A stretch of 64,000 bases of DNA from Pseudescherichia sp031998825 (lineage in GTDB: Bacteria; Pseudomonadota; Gammaproteobacteria; Enterobacterales; Enterobacteriaceae). The stretch spans positions 1 through 64,000 of the forward strand of contig NZ_DAMACX010000024.1 of the NCBI RefSeq assembly GCF_031998825.1, written 5' to 3'. Of this stretch, positions 1 through 8,715 are shown piece after piece. The notes under the pieces were generated by a model. That model made no database searches. It saw only the letters and a program-made list of their open reading frames with translations, and was not told the DNA's origin. The translations under genes were made by a program, and so were the position numbers. Numbering within the stretch: the stretch's first letter is position 1; every line of letters starts with the position of its first letter.

Positions 1-343
<343 letters not shown>

Positions 344-352
344 TTTACACAG

Positions 353-378
353 AACCCCGCCTCGGCGGGGTTTTTTGT
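353..378 (+). terminator. Intrinsic terminator of rnpB
   Basis: A perfect 8-bp stem AACCCCGC/GCGGGGTT with a CTCG tetraloop is followed by a run of T. It lies 10 nt after the mature rnpB 3' end. Confidence 0.95.
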
Positions 379-610
379 TTTTTACGGTAAGTTATTCTGC
401 GTGATCCCTTTCACACATACACCCGCGTTAGAATATTTTTATTTATTCATATGGAAGCGCAGCGGTGGTTTCTCTCGCTCTCCCCTTCACGTTACGCAAT
501 AGCGAAGTTTTTCTCCCGCTTCCTGATTAGGATTAATCGATACCAATATAGCCGCGCTATTAGCGGCAGCGATAATAAAATCTGTCCCTACATTAATAAG
601 CGAGAATGTT

Positions 611-1939
611 ATGAGCACGAATAATATTGATGTGATGCAAGGCACATCTGCGGCGGCCCGAAAGGCAGGGATGACGGAGCAGGCATGGCGCGAAGCCATT
701 AAATTCGACAGCACCGACACGGGCTGGGTCATTATGAGTATCGGCATGGCCATCGGCGCGGGAATTGTTTTTCTACCGGTGCAGGTGGGGCTAATGGGGC
801 TGTGGGTGTTTCTGCTCTCCTCTATTATTGGCTACCCGGCAATGTATCTCTTCCAGCGACTATTTATTAATACGCTGGCGGAGTCGCCGGAGTGCAAAGA
901 TTATCCCAGTGTCATTAGCGGCTATTTAGGTAAAAATTGGGGCGTCTTATTAGGCGTGCTCTATTTTGTTATGCTGGTGATCTGGATGTTCGTCTACTCT
1001 ACCGCCATCACCAACGACAGCGCCTCCTACCTGCACACCTTTGGCGTTACCGAAGGACTGCTCTCCGATAACCCATTCTATGGCTTGGTGCTAATCTGCA
1101 TTCTGGTCGCTATCTCCTCGCGCGGCGAGAAGCTGCTGTTTAAGGTCTCGAGCCTGATGGTGCTGACCAAGCTGCTGGTGGTCGCGGCGTTGGGGCTGAG
1201 CATGGTGGGGCTCTGGCACCTCTACAATGCCGGGACGCTCCCGCCCGCAGGTCTGCTGATTAAGAACGCGATCATTACGCTGCCCTTTACCCTGACCTCC
1301 ATTCTTTTTATCCAGACCCTCAGCCCAATGGTGATCTCCTACCGCGCCAAAGAGAAGTCCGTCGAGGTTGCTCGCTATAAAGCCCTGCGGGCGATGAATA
1401 TCGCTTTTGCCATTCTGTTTGTTACCGTCTTTTTCTACGCCGTCTCATTCACCCTGGCTATGGGCCACGATGAAGCGGTGAAAGCCTATGAGCAAAATAT
1501 CTCCGCGCTGGCCATTGCCGCGCAGTTTATTAGCGGCGAGGGTGCAGGTTGGGTAAAAGTAGTTAGCGTTATCTTAAATATCTTTGCCGTGATGACCGCC
1601 TTCTTTGGCGTTTATCTCGGCTTTCGTGAGGCGACCCAGGGCATCGTCATGAACCTGCTGCGGCGTAAATTTCCGACCCGGCAGTTTGACGAGAAGTATA
1701 TCCAGGGCGGGATCATGATCTTCGCTATTTTGCTGGCCTGGAGCGCCATTGTGCTTAATGCCCCGGTGCTGAGCTTCACCTCTATCTGTAGCCCTATATT
1801 CGGCCTGATCGGCTGCTTAATTCCCGCCTGGCTGGTCTATAAGGTGCCCGCCCTGCACAAATACAAAGGCCTGTCGTTGAAGATCATTATTATCACCGGT
1901 CTGCTGCTCTGTATTTCACCGCTGCTGGCCTTCGCCTGA
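611..1939 (+). CDS. dlsT: Amino-acid:cation symporter DlsT (YhaO/CyuP), serine/cysteine uptake
   Basis: This inner-membrane permease belongs to the hydroxy/aromatic amino acid permease group and has about 11 hydrophobic segments in 442 residues. It is a close homologue of E. coli YhaO (DlsT, also called CyuP), linked to D-serine and cysteine uptake. Nearly all differences lie in the N-terminal ~25 residues; from FDSTDTGWV onward the match is continuous. The gene is 34 bp upstream of cyuA on the same strand, which supports a shared role in bringing in cysteine and degrading it. In E. coli the tdc operon lies between this pair and rnpB; here it is absent. The 230 bp upstream carry no site I can name. 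Confidence 0.93.
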   Translation: MSTNNIDVMQGTSAAARKAGMTEQAWREAIKFDSTDTGWVIMSIGMAIGAGIVFLPVQVGLMGLWVFLLSSIIGYPAMYLFQRLFINTLAESPECKDYPSVISGYLGKNWGVLLGVLYFVMLVIWMFVYSTAITNDSASYLHTFGVTEGLLSDNPFYGLVLICILVAISSRGEKLLFKVSSLMVLTKLLVVAALGLSMVGLWHLYNAGTLPPAGLLIKNAIITLPFTLTSILFIQTLSPMVISYRAKEKSVEVARYKALRAMNIAFAILFVTVFFYAVSFTLAMGHDEAVKAYEQNISALAIAAQFISGEGAGWVKVVSVILNIFAVMTAFFGVYLGFREATQGIVMNLLRRKFPTRQFDEKYIQGGIMIFAILLAWSAIVLNAPVLSFTSICSPIFGLIGCLIPAWLVYKVPALHKYKGLSLKIIIITGLLLCISPLLAFA

Positions 1940-1973
1940 TGCTATTAATCTCATGAAACAGATGGACGCTATT

Positions 1974-3278
1974 ATGTCAGATGCAAAATGGAACCCGGAA
2001 TGGGATCGGTTTATTCAGATCGTACGCCAGGAGGTTAAACCCGCGCTGGGCTGTACCGAACCGGTTGCGCTGGCGTTGGCCAGCGCCACTGCTCGCGCGC
2101 AGCTCTCCGGCAAGATCGAACGCGTGGAGTGCTGGGTCTCACCTAACTTACTGAAAAACGGGATGGGCGTGACCGTGCCGGGAACGGGCATGGTGGGGCT
2201 GCCGATTGCCGCCGCCCTCGGCGCGCTCGGAGGTGATGCCACCGCCGGGCTGGAGGTGCTTAAAGCCGCGTCGCCACAGGCGATAGCGGATGCCAAAGCG
2301 ATGCTTGCCGAGGGGCGAGTATGCGTCAGGCTACAGGAGCCGTGCAGTGAGATCCTCTATGCCCGCGCCTGCGTTTCTACGGCGGACGGCCATGCTAGCG
2401 TGACGATCGAGGGCGATCATACCCGCATCGTAAGGATCGAAAAGCAGGGCGAGACGGTTTTCCAGCGCAGCAGTGAAGTGGAAGAGCACTGCGAGGATCC
2501 ACTGACCGTGCTGTCACGGACCACGCTGCGCGACATTTTGGCCTTCATTGAGCAGGCCCCGTTTGAGCGTATCCGCTTCATTCTTGATGCGGGCCGCATT
2601 AACGATGCGCTCTCGCGGGAGGGATTGGCGCAGGAGTGGGGCCTGCACATCGGTACCACGCTGCAAAAGCAGTGCGATCGCGGCCTGCTGGCAAAGGATC
2701 TCGCTTCGGCAATCGTGATCCGTACCAGCGCCGCCTCGGATGCGCGAATGGGCGGCGCAGCTCTGCCGGCGATGAGCAACTCAGGTTCCGGCAACCAGGG
2801 GATCGCCGCCACGCTGCCGATTGTGGTGGTTGCAGAGTTTTTGGGTGAGGGCGACGAGCGGCTGGCCCGGGCGCTGATGCTCTCCCATCTCAGCGCGATC
2901 TACATCCACAGCCAGCTCCCGCGTCTGTCAGCGCTCTGCGCCGCGACGACGGCGGCCATGGGAGCGGCGGCAGGAATGGCGTGGCTGATGGACGGACGCT
3001 ATGACACCCTCGCCAGAGCTATCAGCAGCATGATCGGGGACGTCAGCGGGATGATCTGCGATGGCGCATCTAACAGCTGCGCGATGAAGGTATCGACCAG
3101 CGTCTCGTCAGCGTGGAAAGCCGTGCTGATGGCGTTGGATGAGACTGCGGTAACTGGCAACGAGGGGATTGTGGCGCACGACGTCGAGCAATCGATCGCA
3201 AACCTCTGTGCGCTGGCCTGCCATGCTATGCAGGCAACCGACCGGCAGATCATCGATATTATGGCGCATAAGGTCTGA
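1974..3278 (+). CDS. cyuA: L-cysteine desulfidase CyuA (YhaM)
   Basis: CyuA is an oxygen-sensitive [4Fe-4S] enzyme that splits L-cysteine into pyruvate, sulfide and ammonia. The 434-residue protein has the family cysteines: Cys27 in ALGCTEP and the pair in the C-terminal MICDGASNSCAMK segment, plus the glycine-rich MSNSGSGNQG motif. An ATG 21 bp further upstream (1953) is in frame, but the start at 1974 matches the E. coli protein start (M-D-x-x-x-NP-W) and has GATGGA upstream. It probably forms an operon with dlsT, and a REP element follows the stop codon. Confidence 0.93.
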   Translation: MSDAKWNPEWDRFIQIVRQEVKPALGCTEPVALALASATARAQLSGKIERVECWVSPNLLKNGMGVTVPGTGMVGLPIAAALGALGGDATAGLEVLKAASPQAIADAKAMLAEGRVCVRLQEPCSEILYARACVSTADGHASVTIEGDHTRIVRIEKQGETVFQRSSEVEEHCEDPLTVLSRTTLRDILAFIEQAPFERIRFILDAGRINDALSREGLAQEWGLHIGTTLQKQCDRGLLAKDLASAIVIRTSAASDARMGGAALPAMSNSGSGNQGIAATLPIVVVAEFLGEGDERLARALMLSHLSAIYIHSQLPRLSALCAATTAAMGAAAGMAWLMDGRYDTLARAISSMIGDVSGMICDGASNSCAMKVSTSVSSAWKAVLMALDETAVTGNEGIVAHDVEQSIANLCALACHAMQATDRQIIDIMAHKV

Positions 3279-3282
3279 AACC

Positions 3283-3314
3283 GTAGGCCGGGTCAGGCGA
3301 AGCCGCCGCCCGGC
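3283..3314. repeat. REP (repetitive extragenic palindromic) element
   Basis: The segment GTAGGCCGGGTCAGGCGAAG followed by CCGCCGCCCGGC is an imperfect GC-rich palindrome of the enterobacterial REP type. It lies between the convergent cyuA and yhaK stop codons, a typical REP position where it can stabilise mRNA 3' ends. Related copies occur near 6692, 15223, 15265, 20793 and 32067. Confidence 0.85.
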
Positions 3315-3323
3315 GTTTCAGGG

Positions 3324-4022
3324 TCACACAGGCAAATCAACCAGCAGCGCCCGCAGCGGCGTATCCGCCACCAGCGTGATATGCGCCTCGTCGCGAATAA
3401 ACGCCCCGTCGCCGCAGGTCAGCGCCTTCTGCTCCTCCTGCGGCGTCAGAGCATGGAATCTGCCATGAATCGACTGCAGGTAAGCGCGGGGGCCATGCAG
3501 CTGGAAACTGAGCTGTTCACCCTTCTCCAGCTCAATATGGTGCAGCCAAACCTGCTGGCGGAGCTGTAAGCTTTCATCGTTTCCGTCAGGGGAGGCCAGC
3601 AGCTGCTGTTTGCCCGCGATGGCAATTTTTTGCACCGGCGGGTTCTCCCGCTCCGGGCAGGCGTCCAGCCAGAGCTGCATCCGCGTCAGAGATTTATCTT
3701 TGCTCAGATTGTGCTCGCTATAGCTGATCCCCGGCTGGGTCGCTATCAGCAGCGCTTCTCCCGCTTTCACCTGCACATGGTGACCATCGCTGTCACGGTA
3801 CTCAGCTTCACCCTCGAGGATCAGGTTAAGAATATCTACCTTAGGATAGGTACGCGGCTGGAATGAGGCTCCGGGAGCGAGGACCTCCTGATTCAGCACT
3901 CGCAGGGAGGCGTAACCCAGCAGTTTAGGATCAAAGTAGTGTCCAAAGGAGAAGGTGTAACGGGCCTGCAGCCATCCGAAATCTGCCTGTCCGCACTGTT
4001 TGGCTGTTCTGGTAGTAATCAT
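3324..4022 (-). CDS. yhaK: Pirin-like bicupin protein YhaK
   Basis: YhaK is a cytoplasmic pirin-family bicupin. The E. coli protein is described as sensitive to oxidative and nitrosative conditions; no enzymatic reaction is established. The 232-residue sequence is the usual length, with the pirin-type stretch WLQARYTFSFGHYFDP at residues 17-32, a first cupin around residues 35-120 and a second around 150-230. Cys10, close to the N-terminus, is kept. The gene is divergent from the LysR-type regulator yhaJ with 104 bp between them, so yhaJ may control it, an inference from layout only. Confidence 0.93.
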   Translation of the reverse strand: MITTRTAKQCGQADFGWLQARYTFSFGHYFDPKLLGYASLRVLNQEVLAPGASFQPRTYPKVDILNLILEGEAEYRDSDGHHVQVKAGEALLIATQPGISYSEHNLSKDKSLTRMQLWLDACPERENPPVQKIAIAGKQQLLASPDGNDESLQLRQQVWLHHIELEKGEQLSFQLHGPRAYLQSIHGRFHALTPQEEQKALTCGDGAFIRDEAHITLVADTPLRALLVDLPV

Positions 4023-4126
4023 AATTCTGACCTCTCTTTACACTAAATCAATGGTAAAGGTATGGACGCTGCATTGTTAGCCAGATATTCTGCCCGGTAT
4101 GTTCAAATTTCCTGAATGAGAACGAA

Positions 4127-5044
4127 ATGGCTAAAGAGAGAGCGTTGACGCTCGAAGCATTACGCGTCATGGACGCCATCGACAGGCGCGGCAGCTTTGC
4201 CGCCGCGGCGGATGAGCTGGGCCGGGTGCCTTCCGCGCTGAGCTATACCATGCAGAAGCTGGAGGAAGAGCTGGACGTGGTGCTCTTCGACCGTTCCGGA
4301 CACCGGACGAAATTTACTAACGTCGGGCGGATGCTGCTGGAGCGAGGACGCGTGCTGCTGGAGGCCGCCGACAAGCTCACCACCGACGCCGAAGCGCTGG
4401 CCCGGGGCTGGGAGACGCACCTGACGCTGGTGAGCGAAGCGCTGGTGCCAACGCCCTCCTTTTTCCCGCTGGTGGAGAGGCTGGCGACGAAAGCCAATAC
4501 CCAGCTCTCCATTATTACCGAAGTGCTGGCGGGGGCGTGGGAGCGTCTGGAGCAGGGGCGGGCGGATATCGTTATCGCCCCGGATATGCACTTCCGCTCG
4601 TCGTCAGAGATCAACTCGCGCAAGCTCTACACGCTCCTCAACGTCTACGTCGCCGCGCCGGATCATCCCATTCACCAGGAGCCGGAGCCGCTCTCAGAGG
4701 TAACGCGGGTAAAATATCGCGGCGTGGCGGTAGCCGATACCGCCCGCGAACGCCCGGTGCTTACCGTACAGCTGTTGGACAAGCAGCCGCGCCTGACGGT
4801 GAGCAGCCTGGAGGATAAGCGCAACGCGCTGCTGGCCGGGCTAGGCGTAGCCACCATGCCTTACCCGCTGGTAGAGCAGGATATCGCCGAAGGGCGTCTG
4901 CGGGTGGTCAGCCCAGAATCCACCAGCGAGGTGGATATCATTATGGCCTGGCGGCGCGACAGCATGGGCGAGGCGAAGGCCTGGTGCCTGCGGGAGATCC
5001 CCAAGCTTTTTGCCGGGAACCAGGCAATAAAAAAGGCACCCTGA
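4127..5044 (+). CDS. yhaJ: LysR-family transcriptional regulator YhaJ
   Basis: This is a LysR-type regulator of 305 residues. The N-terminal winged helix-turn-helix occupies about residues 5-65 (LEALRVMDAIDRRGSFAAAA, then LGRVPSALSYTMQKLEEEL) and a periplasmic-binding-protein-like effector domain follows from about residue 90. E. coli YhaJ responds to aromatic compounds such as dinitrotoluene breakdown products and activates yqjF; yqjF lies about 1.1 kb downstream here, on the opposite strand. The gene is divergent from yhaK. It ends just before a bidirectional terminator shared with yqjG. Confidence 0.94.
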   Translation: MAKERALTLEALRVMDAIDRRGSFAAAADELGRVPSALSYTMQKLEEELDVVLFDRSGHRTKFTNVGRMLLERGRVLLEAADKLTTDAEALARGWETHLTLVSEALVPTPSFFPLVERLATKANTQLSIITEVLAGAWERLEQGRADIVIAPDMHFRSSSEINSRKLYTLLNVYVAAPDHPIHQEPEPLSEVTRVKYRGVAVADTARERPVLTVQLLDKQPRLTVSSLEDKRNALLAGLGVATMPYPLVEQDIAEGRLRVVSPESTSEVDIIMAWRRDSMGEAKAWCLREIPKLFAGNQAIKKAP

Positions 5045-5056
5045 AGGTGCCCTGAT
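5029..5056. terminator. Bidirectional terminator between yhaJ and yqjG
   Basis: The stem GGCACC/GGTGCC with a 5-nt loop is preceded by AAAAAA, so on the minus strand it ends in a T-run and terminates yqjG transcripts. It overlaps the last codons of yhaJ. Confidence 0.75.
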
Positions 5057-5059
5057 AGC

Positions 5060-6046
5060 TTAGCCGAAACGGGTATCGCGCCCGTGCGGCTCATCCAGAT
5101 CCTGCCACGGTCCGATGGAGATAATCCCCGTCGGGTTGATGGTCTTATGGCTGCGGTAGTAGTGGTTGCGAATGTGGGCAAAGTCGACGGTTTCAGCAAT
5201 GCCCGGCATCTGGTAGATATCACGCAGAAAGCCGTACAGGTTCAGGTAGTCGCTGATCCGGTGCTTATCGCACTTGAAGTGCGTAACGTAGACCGGATCA
5301 AAGCGTACCAGCGTCGTCCACAGGCGAATATCCGCTTCCGTCAGGTGATTGCCGGTCAGGTAGCGGTGCTGGCCAAGGATCTGCTCCAGCCGTGACAGAG
5401 AAGAGAATACGTTCTCTACCGCTTCGTCGTAGGCTTCCTGGCTGGTCGCGAACCCGGCTTTGTAGACGCCGTTATTCACATTATCGTAGATCCAGCTGTT
5501 CAGCTCATCAATCTGCCCCCGCAGCGCTGGCGGATAGTAGTCACCCGCTTTCGCACCGTGCGCGTCAAAGGCGGTATTGAACATGCGAATAATATCCGCA
5601 GACTCATTGCTGACGATGGTGTGGTTTTTCTTATCCCATAGCACCGGCACGGTGACGCGCCCGGTATAGTGCGGGTCGGCGTGGAGATAGAGCTGATAGA
5701 GAAAATCGTGCTGATAGAGCTTGTCGCCGGTGGCGGCGGGGAAGTCATCATCAAAGGTCCAGCCACTCTCGAGCATCAGCGGGTTAACCACCGACACGTC
5801 GATAAACGGCTCAAGGCCTTTCAGGGCGCGGAGGATCAGCGTCCGGTGCGCCCACGGGCAGGCGAGAGAAACGTAGAGATGATAGCGATCTTTCGCTGGT
5901 GCAAAACCGCCTTCGCCCGTTGGGCCTGCTTCGCCGTCTGCGGTCAGCCAGTTACGGTACGCGGACTCCGAGCGTTTAAAGCGTCCGCCGGTTGACTTCG
6001 TATCGTACCAGACGTCATGCCAGATGCCGTCAATAAGCTGTCCCAT
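5060..6046 (-). CDS. yqjG: Glutathionyl-hydroquinone reductase YqjG
   Basis: This Xi-class glutathione transferase removes glutathione from glutathionyl-hydroquinones in the cytoplasm. The 328-residue length equals the E. coli protein. The catalytic Cys63 sits in the family motif CPWAHR after a thioredoxin-like beta strand (HLYVSLACPWAHR). The all-alpha GST C-terminal domain covers roughly residues 190-300. The gene lies downstream of yqjF on the same strand with an 81-bp gap that contains a hairpin, so the two may be partly co-transcribed. The adjacent yhaK/yhaJ/yqjF genes also point to quinone or aromatic stress. Confidence 0.95.
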   Translation of the reverse strand: MGQLIDGIWHDVWYDTKSTGGRFKRSESAYRNWLTADGEAGPTGEGGFAPAKDRYHLYVSLACPWAHRTLILRALKGLEPFIDVSVVNPLMLESGWTFDDDFPAATGDKLYQHDFLYQLYLHADPHYTGRVTVPVLWDKKNHTIVSNESADIIRMFNTAFDAHGAKAGDYYPPALRGQIDELNSWIYDNVNNGVYKAGFATSQEAYDEAVENVFSSLSRLEQILGQHRYLTGNHLTEADIRLWTTLVRFDPVYVTHFKCDKHRISDYLNLYGFLRDIYQMPGIAETVDFAHIRNHYYRSHKTINPTGIISIGPWQDLDEPHGRDTRFG

Positions 6047-6077
6047 GGTGATCTCCTTACTGCTGGAAAAAGGTTAA

Positions 6078-6101
6078 GCGGGAAGAGAGGGCTCTCCCCG
6101 C
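6078..6101 (-). terminator. Hairpin between yqjF and yqjG
   Basis: The inverted repeat GCGGG...CCCGC with inner AGAGA/CTCTC arms lies just after yqjF on the minus strand and is followed there by CTTAACCTTTTTCC. It may be an attenuating terminator between yqjF and yqjG. Confidence 0.5.
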
Positions 6102-6127
6102 CTTGAATTGCTATCAGTATAGAAGCC

Positions 6128-6520
6128 TTACCACTTTTTATTCAGCACGCGGTCGATGCTAAATGCACCCGGACCGGTAATACCCAGCAGCAGGAAGCCG
6201 CCCGCGATGGTCAGGTTTTTCATGAACATGATGGAGTTCACGCCTTCCGCAAAGTTGCTGTGGAACAGGAAGGCGGTGAGCAGCGTAAAGACTGCGGTGA
6301 TCAGCGCGGTGGTGCGGGTCAGGAAACCAAACAGAATTGCCAGACCGCCGCCGAACTCAAGCAGGATAACCAGCGGCAGCATGAAGCCGGGCACGCCCAT
6401 CGCTTCCATATACTGCTGGGTGCCTGCGTAACCGGTAATTTTGCCCCAGCCAGCGGTAATAAACAGGATTGGCATCAGAATACGCGCTACCAGAATACCA
6501 ACATCTTCTAATTTTTTCAT
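6128..6520 (-). CDS. yqjF: DoxX-family membrane protein YqjF
   Basis: YqjF is a 130-residue inner-membrane protein of the DoxX/quinol-oxidase-subunit-like family with four predicted hydrophobic helices. Its physiological reaction is not settled; in E. coli its promoter responds to nitroaromatics through YhaJ. I chose the ATG at 6520 because GGAGAG lies 4-5 nt upstream and the resulting N-terminus MKKLEDVG equals the E. coli start; an in-frame ATG at 6532 would place the ribosome binding site inside the gene. Confidence 0.93.
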   Translation of the reverse strand: MKKLEDVGILVARILMPILFITAGWGKITGYAGTQQYMEAMGVPGFMLPLVILLEFGGGLAILFGFLTRTTALITAVFTLLTAFLFHSNFAEGVNSIMFMKNLTIAGGFLLLGITGPGAFSIDRVLNKKW

Positions 6521-6691
6521 TTTACTCTCCATGAAGCCGCAGGGGCCGCTAATGTCATTTTTTCAGTGCTGGCGGGCAGTTGCTGCCTGTTCGCTGTCGA
6601 TGGAGAGGATAATAAACGTGGCGGGGAGGGATTGTTAGCAAGGAAAACTGTTAATCTTCGTCAAATAATCTGAGGGATAACTATGCGCTCA

Positions 6692-6723
6692 CGCCGGGCG
6701 GCGCTACGCTTGCACCGGCCTAC
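6692..6723. repeat. REP-like element upstream of yqjF and downstream of yqjK
   Basis: On the minus strand the sequence reads GTAGGCCGGTGCAAGCGTAG then CGCCGCCCGGCGT, an imperfect REP palindrome. A second partial palindrome (CACTGCGTGGACCGGTGCA) follows at 6726-6744. They occupy the 3' side of yqjK. Confidence 0.75.
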
Positions 6724-6752
6724 ACACTGCGTGGACCGGTGCATAATGGTGA

Positions 6753-7052
6753 TTAACGCAGGCGTTGCTGCTTGATGGTGGACTGCACCAGACGCCAGGT
6801 GCTCCACGCGGCAAACCCGCGCTTCGCCCAGCGCAGCAGCATGTTGGGGTGACGAACGGTACGCACCGCCATCAGACTGCTGCCCACCAGCAGCCACGAT
6901 CGCATACTAAGAAAAGTATTCCAGCCGCGATCGTAAGCGCCCGTCGTCTCCAGCCAGTCGCGACGGCTGGCGGTGAGATCGAGGCGCTGCTGCTGGATCT
7001 GGCTTAGCAGCATCGCTTTGCGTTTGAGACGCTCCGCTTTACTACTGCTCAC
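6753..7052 (-). CDS. yqjK: YqjK-like membrane-associated protein
   Basis: This small 99-residue basic protein ends the yqjCDEK cluster. The N-terminal half is rich in Lys, Arg and Gln and looks like an amphipathic or coiled segment, followed by a weakly hydrophobic stretch (residues ~50-65). No activity is known for the family. Its ATG overlaps the yqjE stop codon (ATGA-type overlap at 7049-7052), which indicates translational coupling. Confidence 0.9.
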   Translation of the reverse strand: MSSSKAERLKRKAMLLSQIQQQRLDLTASRRDWLETTGAYDRGWNTFLSMRSWLLVGSSLMAVRTVRHPNMLLRWAKRGFAAWSTWRLVQSTIKQQRLR

Positions 7053-7447
7053 TTTTTATCCTCCTCCAGCAGAGAACGATCGTTAGCCAGCTCACCGCGC
7101 GTATGGCGCAGGAATGTTGATTGTCGAGCCTTATGCAGCGTCCAGAAACCGCCGATGATGGCGCCTACCAGCAGAACCACAGTGGTAGCAATCATCGCGT
7201 TAAGACGGTATTGAGGGTCGATAGCCCAGATGATGAGGACCATCAAGCTCATCAGGCCAAAGGCGGCCAGCAGCATGGTGAGCCCCAACATCAGGAGCAT
7301 CTGGATGACGTTTGCTTTCTCTTCTTCCAGTTCCACCACGACCAGACGCAAACGCGTTTCGACCATCTCAACAAGGATGGTCATAATGCGTTGCCCAATA
7401 CCCAGGACGCTTTTTCCTGGCCCGCTTGTTTGACGTAAGTCAGCCAT
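7049..7447 (-). CDS. yqjE: YqjE, phage-holin-like inner-membrane protein
   Basis: YqjE is a 132-residue protein of the YqjE/holin-superfamily III type with two transmembrane helices (about residues 50-72 and 80-103) preceded by an amphipathic N-terminal region. E. coli YqjE is an inner-membrane protein made in stationary phase with its neighbour YqjD. An upstream in-frame start at 7516 would overlap yqjD by about 70 bp; the ATG at 7447, 2 bp after the yqjD stop, gives the known N-terminus beginning MAD. Confidence 0.92.
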   Translation of the reverse strand: MADLRQTSGPGKSVLGIGQRIMTILVEMVETRLRLVVVELEEEKANVIQMLLMLGLTMLLAAFGLMSLMVLIIWAIDPQYRLNAMIATTVVLLVGAIIGGFWTLHKARQSTFLRHTRGELANDRSLLEEDKK

Positions 7448-7449
7448 AA

Positions 7450-7761
7450 TCAGCGACGCGTCAGCAGCACGCCCAGCACCACACCGGCGGCAGCTGCAAT
7501 CCCTACACCAGTCCACGGGTTCTCGCGCACGTATTCATCGGCGCGCGTGGCGGCTTCACGGGTTTGCTTGGCAATAACATCGCTGGTTTCACCCAGGCGA
7601 TAACGGCTTTCGTGCAGAGCACGTTCTGCTTTGGAACGCAGCTTACTCAGCTCTTCTTTCGATTTGTCCCCGGAGTTGCTTAACACCTCTTCCAGGGTAT
7701 CCGTCAGGGATTTCAACTCAGCGCGCAGATGATCGGCAGTAGTATCTTTAGACTTAGACAT
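7450..7761 (-). CDS. yqjD: YqjD/ElaB/YgaM-family membrane-anchored ribosome-binding protein
   Basis: The 103-residue protein has a long charged helical region (residues 1-75) followed by a glycine/alanine-rich C-terminal transmembrane segment (GVGIAAAAGVVLGVLL) ending in RR. This layout is diagnostic for the ElaB/YgaM/YqjD family. E. coli YqjD binds 70S ribosomes through its N-terminal part and tethers them to the membrane in stationary phase, and its gene is RpoS-dependent. It stands upstream of yqjE and yqjK in one transcription unit. Confidence 0.95.
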   Translation of the reverse strand: MSKSKDTTADHLRAELKSLTDTLEEVLSNSGDKSKEELSKLRSKAERALHESRYRLGETSDVIAKQTREAATRADEYVRENPWTGVGIAAAAGVVLGVLLTRR

Positions 7762-7793
7762 AGTTCTCTCCAGTGAGCGAGTGGTAACTTCCT

Positions 7794-8162
7794 TTAATAA
7801 TCACGGGCCTCAAGCGTACGCAGCTCTTCCTGCGCCTCTCTCAGCTTGTGTTCACGTTTGGTCACTTTATCCGCATCGCCTTTTTGCTGTGCTTCAGTCA
7901 GATCCTGCTGGCGTTCAGCAACCTCTTCCTTCTGTTCAGCAATTTTTTTCTGGTGGTCTGCGCGCAGCTTGCTGTCAGTGCAGTTGGCTTTTACTTCCGT
8001 AAGCGCCTTATTCAGACCATCAACGCGGCGCTGATTGTTATGCTTCTCGGCGTAGCTAATTTCGCGCAGGATATCCTGTTCTTTCTCCTGGCAAAGCGAT
8101 ACGGCCTGCGAAGCGGCGCTCAAAGAAAAAAGGCTTAACGCCAGTACGATGCGGTATCTCAT
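7794..8162 (-). CDS. yqjC: YqjC, DUF1090 periplasmic protein
   Basis: This 122-residue protein has a cleavable signal peptide (residues 1-20, LSLFSLSAASQA) and a mature part that is almost wholly charged helix with heptad-like Glu/Lys/Gln spacing, so it should be a periplasmic coiled coil. Two cysteines, in the LCQEKE segment and near NCTDS, could form a disulfide. The start at 8162 (MRYRIVLAL) reproduces the E. coli start and has AAGGGAAAG upstream; an in-frame start 30 bp earlier would bury the signal peptide. It heads the yqjCDEK group, with a 32-bp gap to yqjD. Confidence 0.93.
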   Translation of the reverse strand: MRYRIVLALSLFSLSAASQAVSLCQEKEQDILREISYAEKHNNQRRVDGLNKALTEVKANCTDSKLRADHQKKIAEQKEEVAERQQDLTEAQQKGDADKVTKREHKLREAQEELRTLEARDY

Positions 8163-8313
8163 TCTTATAACTTTCCCTTGTTTAAGCGGCATATCACCAT
8201 GAAATGCCGATAATGCAGTCAGTAAAAGAGTGACACTGTTCCCGTCTACTCAAGCATAGTAAGTAAACGCGAAGATCACCAAAGTAAGTGAAAAGATTCG
8301 GATTAGTAGAAGG

Positions 8314-8715
8314 TTAGCCCAGACGGTGAGGGGTATCCCGCAGGCGGGTGAGCCATGCGGAGGTCTGGTCGTCGTCGTCCTGAAGGGCAATGATATATCC
8401 CTGCGGCAGGGTACGGTCTAAGACCACTTTCGCCGCCGCGCTTTGCGCGCTGGAATCAAAGGTAATCACCAGGGTGTCATTTTTCGGCGTAATACTTTTA
8501 AAGCGGATACCGTTGGCGTCAAGGTGATGCCAGACGGAGAAGCCATCCGGCACGCTGACGCTCTGATTACTCGGGCGAATGGCCAGCGTTGACTCCCGCT
8601 GCTGCAGCGTAGCCCAGGCAGAGAAGAGCAGGGTAAAGAGCATAATGGTTGCCAGCGCAAAGGCGCACTGGTGCATCAGTGCGCGTCGCGAGCGTGGATT
8701 ACTGCCGATTTCCAT
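8314..8715 (-). CDS. mzrA: EnvZ/OmpR modulator MzrA
   Basis: MzrA is a small inner-membrane protein that connects the Cpx envelope-stress response to EnvZ/OmpR by binding EnvZ. The 133-residue sequence has a short cytoplasmic N-terminus, one transmembrane helix (about residues 15-37) and a periplasmic domain with the conserved GFSVWHHLDANGIRFKSITP block. It overlaps the end of yqjA by 17 bp when started at 8715 (MEIGSN), consistent with the yqjA-mzrA operon. The start at 8748 is possible but lies deeper inside yqjA. Confidence 0.92.
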   Translation of the reverse strand: MEIGSNPRSRRALMHQCAFALATIMLFTLLFSAWATLQQRESTLAIRPSNQSVSVPDGFSVWHHLDANGIRFKSITPKNDTLVITFDSSAQSAAAKVVLDRTLPQGYIIALQDDDDQTSAWLTRLRDTPHRLG